Made by a program: the position numbers and the translations under genes. Positions 22,096 through 34,537 of a DNA stretch of 64,000 bases are shown piece after piece. The stretch covers positions 57,842,501-57,906,500 of the forward strand of contig JASDFA010000003.1 in the NCBI GenBank assembly GCA_035772735.1, written 5' to 3'. Origin of the DNA: Datura wrightii (taxonomy: Eukaryota > Streptophyta > Magnoliopsida > Solanales > Solanaceae). The notes below the pieces were generated by a model. That model did not search any database. It saw nothing but the letters and a program-made list of their open reading frames with translations, and was not told where the DNA came from. Position 1 is the stretch's first letter. Every line of letters starts with the position of its first letter.

Positions 22096-22329
22096 TGAAA
22101 ACACACAGTAAAGCAAAGAATAGCAATCTAAGTTCGAGATACTATTCTTTTAACCCCAAAACTGACAGAACGACTACCTCCGTTTCAAAATACATAACTG
22201 AACTGAATTCTCTTTTTATACATACATTCAAAAACATAAATGACACTTGGACACCTAGACCGAGTCATGTAAATAAATTGAGTTCTAGGGTCAAAACTAA
22301 TATCTCAAGTTGTGCTAGAGCCGGTAGGG

Positions 22330-23394
22330 AACAAATGCAGGTAGTTGGCCATCATATCTGCTTCGGCCTCTCACGTAGCTCCCTCAACCTGCTGATTCCT
22401 CCATAAGACTTTGACTGAAGCTATTTCCTTCTTCCTCATCTTATGATCCTGACATTCAAGGATCTGGACTGGTACTTCCTCATACAAGAGACTATTTTTT
22501 ATTCCTACAATGTCCAATGGCACAACTGAGGTCGGATCTTCGATGCATTTCTTCAAAAGTGACACATGGAAGACTGGGTGTACAACTGCTAGTTCTGAAG
22601 GTAATTCTAGCTCATAGGCTACATTGCTTATACGCCTCACAATTCTATAAGGTCCTACATACCTCAGGCTAAGTTTTCCCTTTTTGCCAAACCTCATCAC
22701 CCCTTTATGGGCAAAATTTTTAGGTAAACCCAGTCATCAACTACAAACTCCAATTCTCTTTTTTGCACATCGGCATAAGATTTCTGACAGCTCTAAGCTA
22801 TTTTCAACCTTTCTTGGATGAGCTAAACTTTCTGCATTGCCTCGTTAACCGAGTCTAGCTCTATCAAGCTAGTTTCTCCAACCTCGAACCACCCTATAGA
22901 AGATCTACACCTTCTCCCATATAATTCTTTGAATGGGGCCATCTGAATGCTAGAATGGTAGCTATTATTGTACAGAAACTCGATAAGAGGCACATGGTCA
23001 TCCCAGTTACCCTTGAAATCGATCACACATGCTCTTAGCATATCTTCTAGGGTCTACATAGTTCGCTCAGCTTGCCCATCGGTCTGCGGGTGAAAAGCTG
23101 TACTGAGCTTGACCTAAGTGCCTAGTCCCTTCTGAAAGGACTTCCAAAAGTGTAAGGTGAATTGTGTTCCCCTATCTTAAATGATAGGCAAGGGCACCCC
23201 ATGGAGTTTGACTAACTCTCGGATGTAAAGTTCGGCATAGTCCTCAGCTGAGTCTGTGGTTTTTACTGGGAGGAAGTGAGCTGACTTAGTCATCCGATCT
23301 ACTACCACCCAGATTGAGTCATGCTGCCGACGGGTTCGGGATAGACCTGTAATGAATTCCATATTTACTTCTTCCCACTTCCATGTGGGTATAC
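22330..23394 (-). pseudogene. pol: Block A integrase and chromodomain-like end, truncated
   Basis: The integrase core is read at 23362-23170 (MEFITGLSRTRRQHDSIWVV, VDRMTKSAHFLPVKT) and 23041-22823 (CVIDFKGNWDDHVPLIEF, YNNSYHSSIQMAPFKELYG). The end at 22700-22371 has GKKGKLSLRYVGPYRIVRRI and then a chromodomain-like stretch (EEVPVQILECQD, ASVKVLWRNQQVEGATWE). Stops and one frameshift break it. B2 inserted at 23395 removes the N-terminal part. Confidence 0.85.
23390..23394. repeat. Left target site of B2 (TATAC)
   Basis: These are the five bases before the LTR start at 23395. The right copy is beyond the window, so this is inferred. Confidence 0.5.
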
Positions 23395-24796
23395 TGATCT
23401 TGGGCAGAATTTCATGCCCAAGTGATACTCAAATGCTTCATTTCTATTTGTTTATCTATTGTTATGTGTACATTCTCATGTGTTTCTTAAATAAATGTGA
23501 ATTTATACTAACCAACATGATTAGTGTTGTTTTGCAGGTAGAAGGAACTTTTGGAAGCTAATCTACAAGTTGGTGAAGTGCGGGAATGGACTCGGAAGCA
23601 AGAAGTGGAAGTTGACAAGGGAAGTTGGCAAAAATAGGGGCTCCGCGATGGCGCCGTGTCACGCTACCATCGCTGAGGCATTCTGCCTAGGATGATTAAA
23701 ATATGTCAAATTTCAGTGGAGGTTCACATTACCTCCATGACACGGAGGCAGTGCTCTGCGATGCACTCCATGTCACGTTGAGTGTAATTACCTGGAACCT
23801 CAAGTTTCAGTGAAGGTGCGCGATAGCACCGTGGCACGGAGGCAGTGCTCCGCGATACACTCTGTGCCACGTTGCTGGTTATTCCGGAAAAAAGCTCAAT
23901 AGTATAAATAGCATACTTAGGTTTTATTTTAAACATTCTGACTTGGTTGAGCAAGAACGTGGGCTGTAGGCAGTTGAGAGGACGAAAATTCTAGGGTTAT
24001 TCTCTTCCTTTTTCTCTTTAATTTCAATTGCTTGTATGAATTCTACTTATTTGAAGATGTTTAATTCACAAATGAGTGGCTAATTCACCTCTTGCTGAGG
24101 TTAAGGATAATTGTAGAGGAATGTAATTATTAATCATTTCAATTTTCATCTTTTCTTCAATGGTTGTTCTATCAATTCTTGTTTTTACTACATTAATGTT
24201 TGGCCAATGTTAATGTATATCTTAGAAATCCAATTTTGATTCTGAAAAGGAAAGGAATTGGACACATGTGAATTGGTAGGATATGATCTTTTCTTAGTTG
24301 AGAAAAATTGAGAATTCATTTACGTTTAGAATAGAAATATATCTGAAAGTCTTATTAGTCATTTATGGAATCAGTTATGTATGGATAGAGATTCTTATAT
24401 CACAAAAATGTAGAATAAGGTCTCATGATTCTTTAATTGGATAGGAGTCGAAAGATCCAATTCATAGGCAATTAATTCCTGACTAGCAACCGAAGAGAAG
24501 ATTAGCTGAATTGAATTAATAAATTACATCCCTGCATCCTTGCCTTAACCTCAGCTTGTTCATTGCAATTGTTCAGACTCAAATTATAATCTTGACTTAG
24601 ATTCTTATTACTTAGTGATCTTAACTCGTAAAACATTATTTATTTGGTTGTCTGCATTCATAGAGATATCGTTCACTGACGCTTATGTTACTTAATACTG
24701 TAGTTCAGTCCCTGTGGGATCGATACTTGGCTTGAAATAAAGCCATTTTACTACTTGTACGACCACGTGCACTTGCATGTAGTTTTGGCTCGAACA
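23395..24796 (+). repeat. B2 5' LTR (1402 bp)
   Basis: It runs from TGATCTTGGG to GAACA. It is about 100 bp shorter than the LTRs of B1, mainly because its U3 array (about 23640-23880) has one unit fewer. TATAAATA is at 23903-23910. Confidence 0.9.
23903..23910 (+). promoter_or_regulatory. TATA box of B2 LTR
   Basis: TATAAATA lies 29 bp after the closing GTGCCACGTTG of the U3 array. Confidence 0.8.
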
Positions 24797-24802
24797 AGTT
24801 CT

Positions 24803-24820
24803 TGGCACCGTTGCCGGGGA
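24803..24820 (+). other. Primer-binding site, tRNA-Asp type (B2)
   Basis: TGGCACCGTTGCCGGGGA is one base away from the exact complement of the plant tRNA-Asp 3' end. Confidence 0.9.
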
Positions 24821-24945
24821 CTGGCAATTGGTAGATTTATTTTCTTAGTGTTAGTTTACAAATTCAATATAAGTGCTGACAACTTGATCTTAGCCTTTCT
24901 CTTGCAGGTACTGAATTTTTCTGAATGCTGGCATGAGATAAAGAG

Positions 24946-26442
24946 TTGGTGGATTCATTTATAGAGCCGGAGAGATAATTTCATCGCTAATGAAGGAAAT
25001 CTCTAGAGAAGAAACTACAATTGCTAAGACAGGCAATTCTGGAGCAGCAACAGAATCCACTGCTTGTAAGGGAAGTTTTAGTGCCCGAAGAGATGGCAGC
25101 AAGGTCGGTCCGCGAAGTGGCAATCCCACATGCAAATAATGTTACATCTAGTATTCGCAGACCAGAGCCAGGAGGGAGGTTCGAGCTTAAGCAAAATATG
25201 GTGCAGTTTTTGCACACCAGCGGGCAATTCACAGGTCTCCCTCATGAAGATCCACAACAACATCTCCAAAACCTTTTGGATATAAGTGACACTTACATTC
25301 CCGCTGGAGTATCATCCGACTATGTGCGGCTTACATTATTCCCGTTCTCACTTTTGGGGGAAGCAAAGAGGTGGTTGAAAGTTGAACCACCTAATTCTAT
25401 CACCACTTGGGATGATCTTGCAAGGAAGTTTTTGATACAATTCTTTCCATCTGGGAAGCCAGCCAGACTTAGAAGTCAGATTCTATGTTTCAAACAGAGA
25501 GAGGGTGAGAATTTGTATCAAGATTGGGAGAGGTTAAAGTCGATGTTAAGGGATTGTCCTCATCATCACCAGTCTAATAATGTGTTGGTGCACACATTCA
25601 TTGAGGGTTTGGAACCACATACTAAAATTTTGTTAGATTCAGCAATTGGTGGGCAGGCATTGGAGAAGACCTATGAGGAGCTTTACACTTTGTTAAACCG
25701 TATTTCACAGGGAAATCCAGAATGGAATGCGGATTCAACGTGAGGAGGAACAAGGAAAGCTGCAGGAGTCTTTGAGGTGGATGGTTTTACAGCTATTGCT
25801 GCACAGATAGCTGCGTTGCAAAATCAGCTCAACACCCATTTCAGCAGTATGAGCTTGAATCAAGCACAAGCCCCAGTTAATGTCGCTCATCAGGTATGGT
25901 GTGAAGTATGTGGGAGTAGTGAACACTCAGCAGAGTGTTGTGATGCCAATATAGACTCTGTAAATTTTGTTGGGAACGTCCAGAGGAATAATAATCAACA
26001 ATATGGCAACAGTTACAACTCAAATTGGAGGAATCATCCAAATTTCTCTTGGGGGAGTAATAGCCACCAAGGACAGAGTTCAAATAAGGGCGTGCAGAGA
26101 AATCAAGGGGGGCATCAGAATTTTCAGTCTCAATACAAAGGAAACAATGCACCTCCTCCACCACCCAACAACATTGAGGATATTTTCAAAACAATTATAG
26201 CTAACCAAGCGCAGATGCAGGCTGATTATGTGAAATTAGCAGCTGATATGAAAAATCAGCAGTTAGCTACAAAGGCGTTAGAGTATCAGTTTGGACAGTT
26301 AGTTGGAGCTCAAAACACCAGGCCCAGGGGAGGACTTCCAAGTGATACTGACCCAAATCCCAAGCAGGTCAATATAGTTACAACAAGGAGTGGCATTCAA
26401 CTTAAGGAGGTGGAACCAGAAAGACCACCTCAACAATCTTGA
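24946..26442 (+). pseudogene. gag: B2 gag, broken by few stops
   Basis: The order is as in B1. Two N-terminal TAA codons come first (about 24975 and 24987), then a 240-codon run (25021-25743) with FELKQNMVQFLHTSGQFTGL, SLLGEAKRWL and WERLKSMLRDCPHHHQSNN. A TGA at 25741 stands where B1 has CGA. A 233-codon run to 26442 follows with CEVCGSSEHSAECC and the Q/N-rich linker. TGA at 26440-26442 closes it at the same place as in B1. The whole stretch is one frame apart from these stops. Confidence 0.9.
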
Positions 26443-27640
26443 GCAGTGGAAAAAGATAGGGAACATGATGATGTGAGGGGGAAGGAAAAGGCAGCTAAGA
26501 TAGAAAGACCACCACCCCTGTTCCCTCAGAGATTAAAGAAGCACAAGGAAGAAGCTTGCTTTAAGAAATTCATGGAAGTGCTAAAACAGGTACACATTAA
26601 TTTAACTCTAGTTGATGTTTTGCAGGGAGTGCCGAAATATGCCAAGTATATCAAGGATATCATAGCAAATAAAAGCAGATTGACGGAGTATGCTACGGTG
26701 GTGCTTACTAAGGAGTGCACCTCCTAGATACAGAACAGGTTGTCGACAAAGCTCAAGGATCCTTGGAGCTTTACCATTCAGATTACAATTGGGCAAAGTA
26801 TTCGAGCTCGCGGATTATGTGATTTGGGAGCAAGCATAAACTTGATGCCAACATCGGTGTTCAAGAATTGGGGCTGGGCAGCCCTAGACCAACTACAATG
26901 ATCTTGCAACTAGCTGACCGTTCTTTGGCCAGACCAGATGGTATTGTGGAGGATGTGCTAGTGCAAGTGGGCTTCCTCTTTTTCCCACTGGGTTTTATTA
27001 TCTTGGATTTCGAGGCGGATGCGAAAGTTCCATTTATTTTGGGACGTCCTTTTTTGGGAACCGGGCGAGCTTTGATTGATGTGGCTGTTGGGCAGCTAAC
27101 CATGCGAGCACATGACAAAGTAGAGGTTTTTGATGTGTATAAGGCCATGAAACTACCGACCATTTATGAGGAGCTATCAACAATCAATGTGCTAAATCAG
27201 GAATCAATTCTGCACATTGTTGACTCACAGGACCCATTAGAGAGAGCCTTGATGGGCTCCGATCATTTTGGAGACATTTCTATGTATGAGATGGTGCAGA
27301 CGCTGAACGAGCCAAAATGGTTTCCCAGGAAGCAAGACTTTCAGCCATTGATGAGGTCATTGGAACCATTGCCAAAAACATCAATTGAGGAGGCACCAAA
27401 ATTGGAGTTGAAGCATTGCCTCCACATCTGAAGTATGTATTTTTGGGGGAAGATGACACCTTGCCAGTCATCATTTCCGCAGAACTGACAGAGGCACAAG
27501 TGAGAGATGCATTGGTGGTCCTCAAGAGGCGGAAGAAAGCAATGGGTTGGCAAATGTCGGACATTAGAGGAATTAATCCATCTTTTCGCACGCACAGGAT
27601 TTCTATGGACGAAGGAGCCAAGCCAACTGTGCAACATTAG
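26443..27640 (+). pseudogene. pol: B2 protease region, broken
   Basis: The linker PLFPQRLKKHKEEACFKKFM leads to TAG at about 26725 (CGG in B1). The retropepsin site is near 26818-26850 (CDLGASINLMP), followed by a one-base loss at about 26868. FILGRPFLGTGRALIDV lies at about 27032. A second one-base loss is near 27413. TAG at 27638-27640 stands before the RT start (CAG expected). The catalytic D-L-G-A-S is present. Confidence 0.87.
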
Positions 27641-27646
27641 CGGAGG

Positions 27647-28465
27647 TTGAATCCGGTGATGAAGGATGTAGTTAGGAAGAAAGTGATCAAGTGGCTTGAT
27701 GCAGGTGTGGTATATCCCATTTTTGATAGTGAATGGGTTAGCCCAGTTCAGTGTGTTCCAAAGAAAGGAGGGATGACCTTGGTCACCAATGAAAAGAATG
27801 AGCTGATTCCCGTACACACAGTCACAGACTGGCGAATTTGCATGGATTACAGGAAGCTAAATGAGGCCACGGGGAAAGATCATTATCCTATTCAATTTAT
27901 TGATCAGATTTTGGATAGGTTGGTAGGGCAAGAGTATTATTGTTTTCTTGATGGATATTCCGGCTATAATCAAATAGCCATAGCTCAAGAGGAACAGCAG
28001 AAGACCACTTTTACATGTCCTTATGGGACATATGCTTTCAAGCGGATGCCATTTGGTCTATTCAATGCCCCAACCACATTCCAGAGATGCATGATGGCGA
28101 TCTTTAACTATATGGTGGAAGATTTTGTCGAGGTATTTATGGATGACTTTTCTGTTTTCGGTAATTCATTTGCTACGTGTTTGCAGAATCTTGACAGGGT
28201 GCTAGCTCGATGTAAAGACTCTAGCCTTGTGCTCAACTGGGAGAAATGTCATTTTTTAGTCAAGGAGGGTATCGTCCTTGGCCATAAGGTGTCATGCAAA
28301 GGGTTGGAAGTCGATCGTGCAAAGATTGAAGTTATCGAAAAGCTACCACCACCAGCGTCAGTGAAGGGTGTTTGCAGTTTTCTTGGACATGCGGGGTTCT
28401 ACAGACGGTTCATCAAGAACTTCTCTAAAATTTCTAGACCAATATGCCAGTTGCTAGAAAAATAG
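27647..28465 (+). pseudogene. pol: B2 reverse transcriptase, one open stretch of 272 codons
   Basis: This is the best RT in the window. WVSPVQCVPKKGGMT is at residues 30-44, DWRICMDYRKLNEAT at 61-75, CFLDGYSGYNQIAI at 99-112, FKRMPFGLFNAP at 131-142 and the catalytic FMDD at 164-167. The thumb reaches GHAGFYRRFIKNFSKISRPI. It ends at TAG (28463-28465), where B1 has GAG. Both active-site Asp residues are intact, so this fragment is missing only its joins upstream and downstream. Confidence 0.92.
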
Positions 28466-28920
28466 GTGAGGTTTGAGTTTGACGAGGATTGTCTTAAAGC
28501 ATTCGAGGAGCTAAAACAGAAGCTGGTAGAAGCGCCTATTCTCATCTCTCCGGATTGGGAGCAACTGTTTGAATTAACGTGTGATGCAAGTGACGTGGCT
28601 ATAGGAGCTCCATTGGGGCAGCGGAGGAATAAAATTTTTCATTCCATTCATTATGGAAGAAAAACACTTGACGCAGCGCAAGTCAATTATACAGTCACGG
28701 AAAAGGAGATGCTAGCATTGGTATTCGCCTTTGATAAATTCAGGTCCTACCTGGTGGGTTCGAAAGTTGTGGTGTATACTGATCATGCAGCAATTCGGTA
28801 TTTATTTAACAAGAAGGATGCAAAGCCCATACTAATTAGATATTGTTGCTATAAGAGTTTAACCTAGAGATTCGGGACAGAAAGGGGAGCGAGAATCAAG
28901 TTGCAGATCACCTATCGCGA
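28466..28920 (+). pseudogene. pol: B2 RNase H, broken at the end
   Basis: CDASDVAIGAPLGQRRNKIF, DAAQVNYTVTEKEMLALVFA and VVYTDHAAIRYLFNKKDAKP form the core. A one-base change near 28840-28850 shifts the frame before the conserved tail (SENQVADHLSRL, read in another frame). Confidence 0.87.
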
Positions 28921-30295
28921 TTGGAAAGCCAGTTGCATGTAAAGGAAGGTGATAGCATTAAAGAAGAGTTCCCAGATGAGCAGCTCTTGGCAATAAGGGA
29001 AGCTGAAATCCCTTGGTATGCAGATATTGTGAACTTGCTGGTAAGTGGAGTCTACCCACCAGAGGCTACGGCTCAGCAAAGAAAGAAGTTGAGACATGAT
29101 TGCAGATATTACATATGGGATGAGTCGTATCTGTTTAAGAAGGGACTGGATCAAGTGATGAGACGATGCATCCCAGAGTGCCAAATTGCAGAAGTATTAA
29201 GGAGTTGTCACTCATCATTGTATGGAGGGCACCACGGAGGAGAGCGGACAACTCACAAGGTGCTACAGTTAGGTTTCTTTTGGCCTACATTGTTCAGAGA
29301 TTCTATAGCATACGTAAAAGTGTGTGATAGATGCCAAAGAACAGGAACAATTGGTAGAAGACAGGAGATGCCACTGCAGCAGATATTAGAAGTGGAGATT
29401 TTTGATGTATGGAGAATAGACTTCATAGGACCGTTTCCACCGTCATTTGGTAATCGTTACATCTTGGTAGCGGTTGACTATGTATCTAAGTGGGTCGAGG
29501 CAACTGCTTGTCCCAAGAATGACAACAAGGTGGTGACAAAATTTGTGAAAAAGCAAATTTTCACCAGGTTCGGGACACCCAGAGCCATTATCAGTGATGG
29601 AGGGGCTCATTTTGTGAATGCGAGTTTCAAAAGCTTGCTAGCTAAATATAGGGTGCGGTACAAGGTAGCAACAGCGTATCATCCCCAAACTAGCGGGCAA
29701 GTGGAGGTGTCAAACAGAGAGATAAAGCAAATTCTACAGAAGATAGTGAATGCACAACGAATATATTGGTCAAGCAAACTCGACGATGCGTTGTGGGCTT
29801 ATAGAACTGCATACAAGACACCCATTGGGACTTGTCCGTACAGATTGGTCTATGGAAAGGCATGTCATCTGCTTGTGGAGCGGAACATCGAGCTTTTTGG
29901 GTCGTAAGAAAGCTGAACATAGATCCAGAGCTAGCAGGGAAGAAGAGGTTGATGCAACTCAGCGAACTAGATAAGTTTCAATGGCACGCCTATGAGAGTG
30001 CCAATGCTACAAGGAGAAAACTAAACGGTGGCACGATGGGCATATGGTGCATCGAATCTTTGAGCCGGGACAGAAAGTGTTGTTATTTAATTCGAGGTTG
30101 AAGCTTTTTCCAGGAAAGTTGTGGTCCAACTGGTCAGGGCCGTTTGAAGTGGCAAGAATGACCCCACACGGGGTAGTGGAGTTGTGGCAAAAATATAGAA
30201 GTGCCACATTTTTGGTGAACGGGCAAAGATGTAAGCATTATTGGGGTGAGGACGTTATTCGAGAGAAGACGTCGATCACTCTAGAGGATGATTGA
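28921..30295 (+). pseudogene. pol: B2 integrase, 328 open codons plus a shifted C-terminus
   Basis: 28921-29907 holds the zinc region (CHSSLYGGHHGGERTTHK ... CDRCQRTG) and the catalytic core: RIDFIGPFP (first Asp), IISDGGAHF (second Asp) and SGQVEVSNREIKQ (Glu). A frame change near 29905 (TGA-free in the other frame) and one near 30005 separate the C-terminal part, 30044-30295, with GPFEVARMTPHGVVELW and the end ITLEDD. Catalytic residues are intact. Confidence 0.9.
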
Positions 30296-30335
30296 GAATG
30301 AATTGTGTCGAGCCGCGACGGTAAATCAGGCGCTG

Positions 30336-30353
30336 CATGGGAGGCAACCCGTG
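30336..30353 (+). other. Conserved post-pol hairpin (B2)
   Basis: CATGGG-AGGCAA-CCCGTG has the same loop as B1, with one G-T pair in the stem. Confidence 0.7.
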
Positions 30354-30570
30354 ACTGTGTTGTAATAGAAGAGTAGAATTATTTGAAAATCAAAAAAAAG
30401 AGAGAAAAAGAAAAACAAAGAAAAAGAAAAAGAAAAATTGTTGCGTTGCAACCTATGATTTCTAACCAATTTCTTTTGGTGAAATGAATTTCAGGTGGAA
30501 TGGAGGGCAAAAAAATACAAAAAAGTGCAAAGGAAAAAAATCAACGTAAGAAAATAAAAATTGGCACATT

Positions 30571-30775
30571 CTAGTGAGCCTACGCGATGGCTCCGTGTCA
30601 TGGAGGGGGGCCTCCGCGTTAACCTCCGTGACACGTTTAGGTGTATTATGGATTTTTTAAAAATTTCCAGAATACCTGCGCAATGGCTCCGTGTCACGGA
30701 GGCAGTGCTCCACGTTACCCTCCGTGACACGTTGAGGTGTATTTTGCGTCGGGTCACCGGGTAACCCGCGCGAAA
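30571..30775 (+). promoter_or_regulatory. Internal copy of the promoter module upstream of ORF3 (B2)
   Basis: Two units with CGCGATGGCTCCGTGTCA, CCTCCGTGACACGTTTAGG and CCCTCCGTGACACGTTGAGG precede GGGTCACCGGGTAACCCGCG and CTCTTTTAAACCCC. The order and spacing are as in B1. Confidence 0.6.
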
Positions 30776-30913
30776 AACCTCTTTTAAACCCCAATTTCCT
30801 TCATTTTTTTCCTATTCTTTCAATCCTTCCATGACCCACACCCAAAATTCCCTTCTCTCCCAACGTGACACGGACCTAGTGATCAAAATTCTTCGAGTTT
30901 TCTTCAATTAAAG

Positions 30914-31546
30914 GTATGTTCTTGAATTTTTCCTTAGTATTGCTCAAAATTTCGATTCTTGAACATGTTTTATGATGAAACTTTTCCCTAAGTGAGAAAT
31001 AAGCTTGAAATCAATTGAGTTATGCTTGAATGATGTTCATAGTATTGTTGTTAATAGATTAGCTCAATGATTGCATGATTATTGAAATTCTTACTAGATT
31101 GTGAGCTAGGGTTGAGGATTGAATAGGAAGAAGACAAAATGCATGAAAATGTTGATAAATTGGGTTGTGCATGTTGTTTGAAGTGAACTGTATTGTGATT
31201 GATGTTGAATATGCCGATGTAGAAGAGGGATTTTCGGGAGAATGTAATTGGAGAATTATATAGTTATTGTGAAAAAAAATTGCAAAGTGCTAATGATGAG
31301 GTAATTGAATCGATGGAGAATTTTTAATCATTGTACGAAGTCTGAGTAGTACAAAGTAATTATTCCATCGACTTATATGAATGCACTAAGCATGTTCAAT
31401 GCTAAGAATGGCAAAATCATGAATGTCTTGTCAAATTGTGTTGATTGCGGCTAAAGACTAAGTGTGGGGTGATCCAATTAAACCCAACCTTAGTTATAGC
31501 TAATTATGACTTAAATAACATTTAGACTGTATGTTTGAATGTACAG
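30914..31546 (+). other. Putative intron in the ORF3 leader (B2)
   Basis: The ends AAAG|GTATGTTCTTG and GAATGTACAG|GAACA enclose 633 bp of AT-rich sequence with no open frame. They are the same ends as in B1. Confidence 0.6.
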
Positions 31547-31551
31547 GAACA

Positions 31552-32772
31552 ATGTCAGGCTGACAGGACAAGGGCAAGGGCGAATCCACATCGGGCGCTA
31601 GTAGAAAGAAGGTAAGATTGGAGACCGCAGTTCCAGCAGCACCAGCGGTTCCTAGAGGGCAACACCGACAATACGGAACCAAATGGGTGACTGATGAGGG
31701 GAAGAAGTGGTATGCCAAACATAAAGAAACCAAATACTTCCCGAAGGAGCATATAGCACGGGAACCACTGGCACAGGAATTCCTGCGGATTGTACACAGG
31801 ATTGACACCGCTGGGCTGAACTTTATTTTTGAAGAACCTAGGGAGTGCAATCTCCATCTTATCCGGGAGTTCTATGCAAATTGGAACCCGACCTTACGCA
31901 GCCACACCATCAAAATCAGAGGGCAGGTTGTCACTTTTGAACCCCATCATCTGAATGCAATCCTGGGGGCGCGGGACACAGACGCTCATGTCCTTCGTCA
32001 GTTGAAAATCACTCCACCCTATGCGGACATCAGATGTACCTTATGTGGAGCTTGATCAATAGCCAGGTGGGGTAGGCACAAGGAAAGGGGCTACCATTAT
32101 ACATTGCCCTATTCTCAGATGAACAGGGAGGCCCAGATTTAGTTGAAGATTGTTTGTTCGTGCCTGATCCCGGGAGTGCACATGACAGATGTCACCCGGG
32201 GTAGAGTTTGTCTGGTGTACGCACTGATGAAGGGGCTGGAAATCAATGTTGGGGCGGTGATCATCTCTGCCATGAAGAGAGCTTGACTATATCAGGGGCA
32301 TAGATACGGGTTCGGTGGTCTGCTTACCACGTTCCTAAGGGGCCACAATATTGAGGAGGAGGTCCTAGATTACATCCCTCAGATCGACAGGCGTGCCTTG
32401 GATGTCACCAAAACCAAGGCACCTAACACTACTTATGGACCGGTGCTCACACTAGCCGAGCGACATGATCGGGATGATCAGTACATAGCCCACATGTACG
32501 GGATGCAGATGTTGCAGCTGCGCATCGGAGGACGGCCCGCAACGGAGGATGAGCTGTGGCAGCTCGAGTTGGATTATCCATTCAATGAAAATGCCCGAGC
32601 TTTATGTCGAGTGGGGCCCGTATTTGTGGAGCCCATGGATGATGATGTCCCTACCGAAGAGGAGACACGCCGGGAGGACTCAGATGTTGAGTCAGAAGAG
32701 GACGGCGGCGGCGATTCTGATATGGGAGACGAAGCACTGGAACTTGATGAAGAAGTTGAATACTTTCATTGA
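31552..32772 (+). pseudogene. B2 ORF3, one frame with five or six stops
   Basis: 407 codons from the ATG at 31552 to 32772, with no frameshift. The fourth codon is TGA. Further stops are at about 32053 (CGA expected), 32140 (TGG expected) and 32284 (CGA expected). Conserved blocks are WYAKHKETKYFPKEHIAREP, FIFEEPRECNLHLIREFYAN, GLEINVGAVIISAMKRA, ALDVTKTKAPNTTYGPVLTL and an acidic tail. Function is unknown. It sits between integrase and 3' LTR as in B1. Confidence 0.78.
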
Positions 32773-33124
32773 TCAGGGAGTTTCACCACCCAACTTTTGT
32801 GATAGTTTGCAATTATGTGAACACTGGGGACAGTGTTCGGCTTAAGTGTGGGGTGGGAGTAGTTAGGTGCTAGTTGTTTTGTTTATCTTTGTTGTGCTTG
32901 TGCTAAATGTGACCCTGTGACTATGTGTTCCGTGTTCTGCAATTAATGTTGGTATTGTAATGAATCGTGAGTTGCTGTTGTGTGTGATTTGTAAATATTT
33001 TTTTCAATTATATTTTTATCTTTTTCTATCGAATTTTTTTTTTGTTGAAATTTTTTTATGTTGGGTTTCTCGGTTTTTGTTTTCGGTGCTTTCCCCGAGA
33101 ATAGTCCCATTGAACCAACATCGT
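32773..33124 (+). mobile_element. B2 3' non-coding region, part before B3
   Basis: It matches B1 11898-12276, with a T-rich patch near 33000-33060. It ends in ATCGT, the left target copy of B3. No gene is seen. Confidence 0.8.
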
Positions 33125-34537
33125 TGTTCGGTGGTTTGGAATGCCTACACGCAAGTGCACGTGGTCGAACAAGTAGTAAAATGGCTAGAGTAGCCAAGTA
33201 TAGATCCCACAGGAACTAGACCAAGGCAATAATCGAACCAAGTGTTAATAAACTCTAACTCTAATAATGTAGACAAAAGTTTCAAGAAGATTTTGGGAGT
33301 TTGTTTCCTAATTTATACTAATCTAAAACAAATGTACAAATTGAGTCTGAACTATAGTAATGAGCATGCTGAGGCTAAAACGAACATGCAGGGAAGCAAT
33401 TTATTGACACAAATTGGTTAATCTTTCCTTCGGTTGCTAGTCAAGAATTATTGCCTATGGATTAAAACTCTCGTATTTAACCCAACTTAAGAATCATGAA
33501 CCTTCCACCTACATTTCTGTGATAAGAAGAAATTCATGTTCTAGCCATACGAAATCGATTCCTTAATTGACTAATACGACTTTCAGATATATTTCTATTC
33601 TGAAGGTAAATCAATTCTCAATTTTCCCAAACCAAGAAGAGATCATATCCTATCAATTCACAACTTTCCAATTTCTTTCTCTTTCGAGTGCAAACCGGAT
33701 TTTTTAGATATACATTAATATTGGCCACACATTAATGCAGTAGGAACAAGAATTAATAGAACAACCATAGAAGAAAAGATGAAAAACCAAAATGATCAAT
33801 AATTACATTCCACTACAAATGTTCTTAACCTCAGCAAGAAGTGAATTTAGCCACTCATTTGTGGATTAAACATCGTTAAATGAGTGTAAATCATACAAAT
33901 AATTGAAATAAGGAAGAAAGAGATAGAGAAGAACCCTAAGAATTTCGTCCCCTCAACTGCCTGTAACCCACGTTCTTTCTCAACCAAGTCAGAATAATTA
34001 AAAATAAACCTAAGTGTGCTATTTATACTAGTGGGATTTTTCCCGGAATAACAAGCAACGTGTCACAGATTGCATCGCGGAGCACTGCCTCCGTGACACG
34101 CCACAAAGGCGGACCCTTACTGGAATCCGGTCATCCAGTTAATTACGCCTAACGTGCCACGGTGTGCAACGCATGGCTTAGACAATGTGCCACGGCACCA
34201 ACGCGCACCTTCACTGGAACTTGGCCTATTTTAATCATCCGGGGCAGAATGCCTCCGCGATGGCAGTGTGACACGGCTCCATCGCGGAGCCCCTTAATTT
34301 GATGCATTTCCTTGGCCTTTTCCATTGCTCGCTTCCGAGTCCATTCCCGATTTCTCCCAACATGCATCTTAGCTTCCTAAAATTACATTTTTCCTGCAAA
34401 ACAACACTAATCATGTTGGTTCGTATAAATTCACCTTTTAACTACAAATCATATGAAAATGTGCAAATATCAATGGATAAACAAGACGAAATGAAGCATT
34501 TGAGTATCACTTGGGCATATCATTCTGCCCAAGATCA
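33125..34537 (-). repeat. B3 3' LTR (1413 bp)
   Basis: It begins TGTTCGGTGG on + and ends AAGATCA. The reversed TATA box is at 34020-34027. The U3 array is at about 34060-34295, with CATCGCGGAG, CTCCGTGACACG and CCATCGCGGAGC. A sampled 185 bp differs from the 5' LTR at about 4% of positions. Confidence 0.92.

Larger units (their letters stand above)
15319..23394 (-). mobile_element. Block A: recombinant Tekay-like chromovirus, LTR between two partial interiors
   Basis: Read on the minus strand from high to low, the order is integrase/chromodomain end (23394-about 22330), polypurine tract, complete LTR (22059-19552), primer site, gag, protease, RT, part of RNase H, then the last 1087 bp of an LTR (16405-15319). 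One LTR thus serves as the 3' LTR of one copy and the 5' LTR of the next. A deletion joined RNase H to the middle of the following LTR. B2 truncates the block on the right. Confidence 0.85.

Noticed and set aside
24803..24820. tRNA-Asp gene fragment
   Set aside because: Only the 18-nt complement of the tRNA 3' end is present, in the primer-site position of an LTR element.
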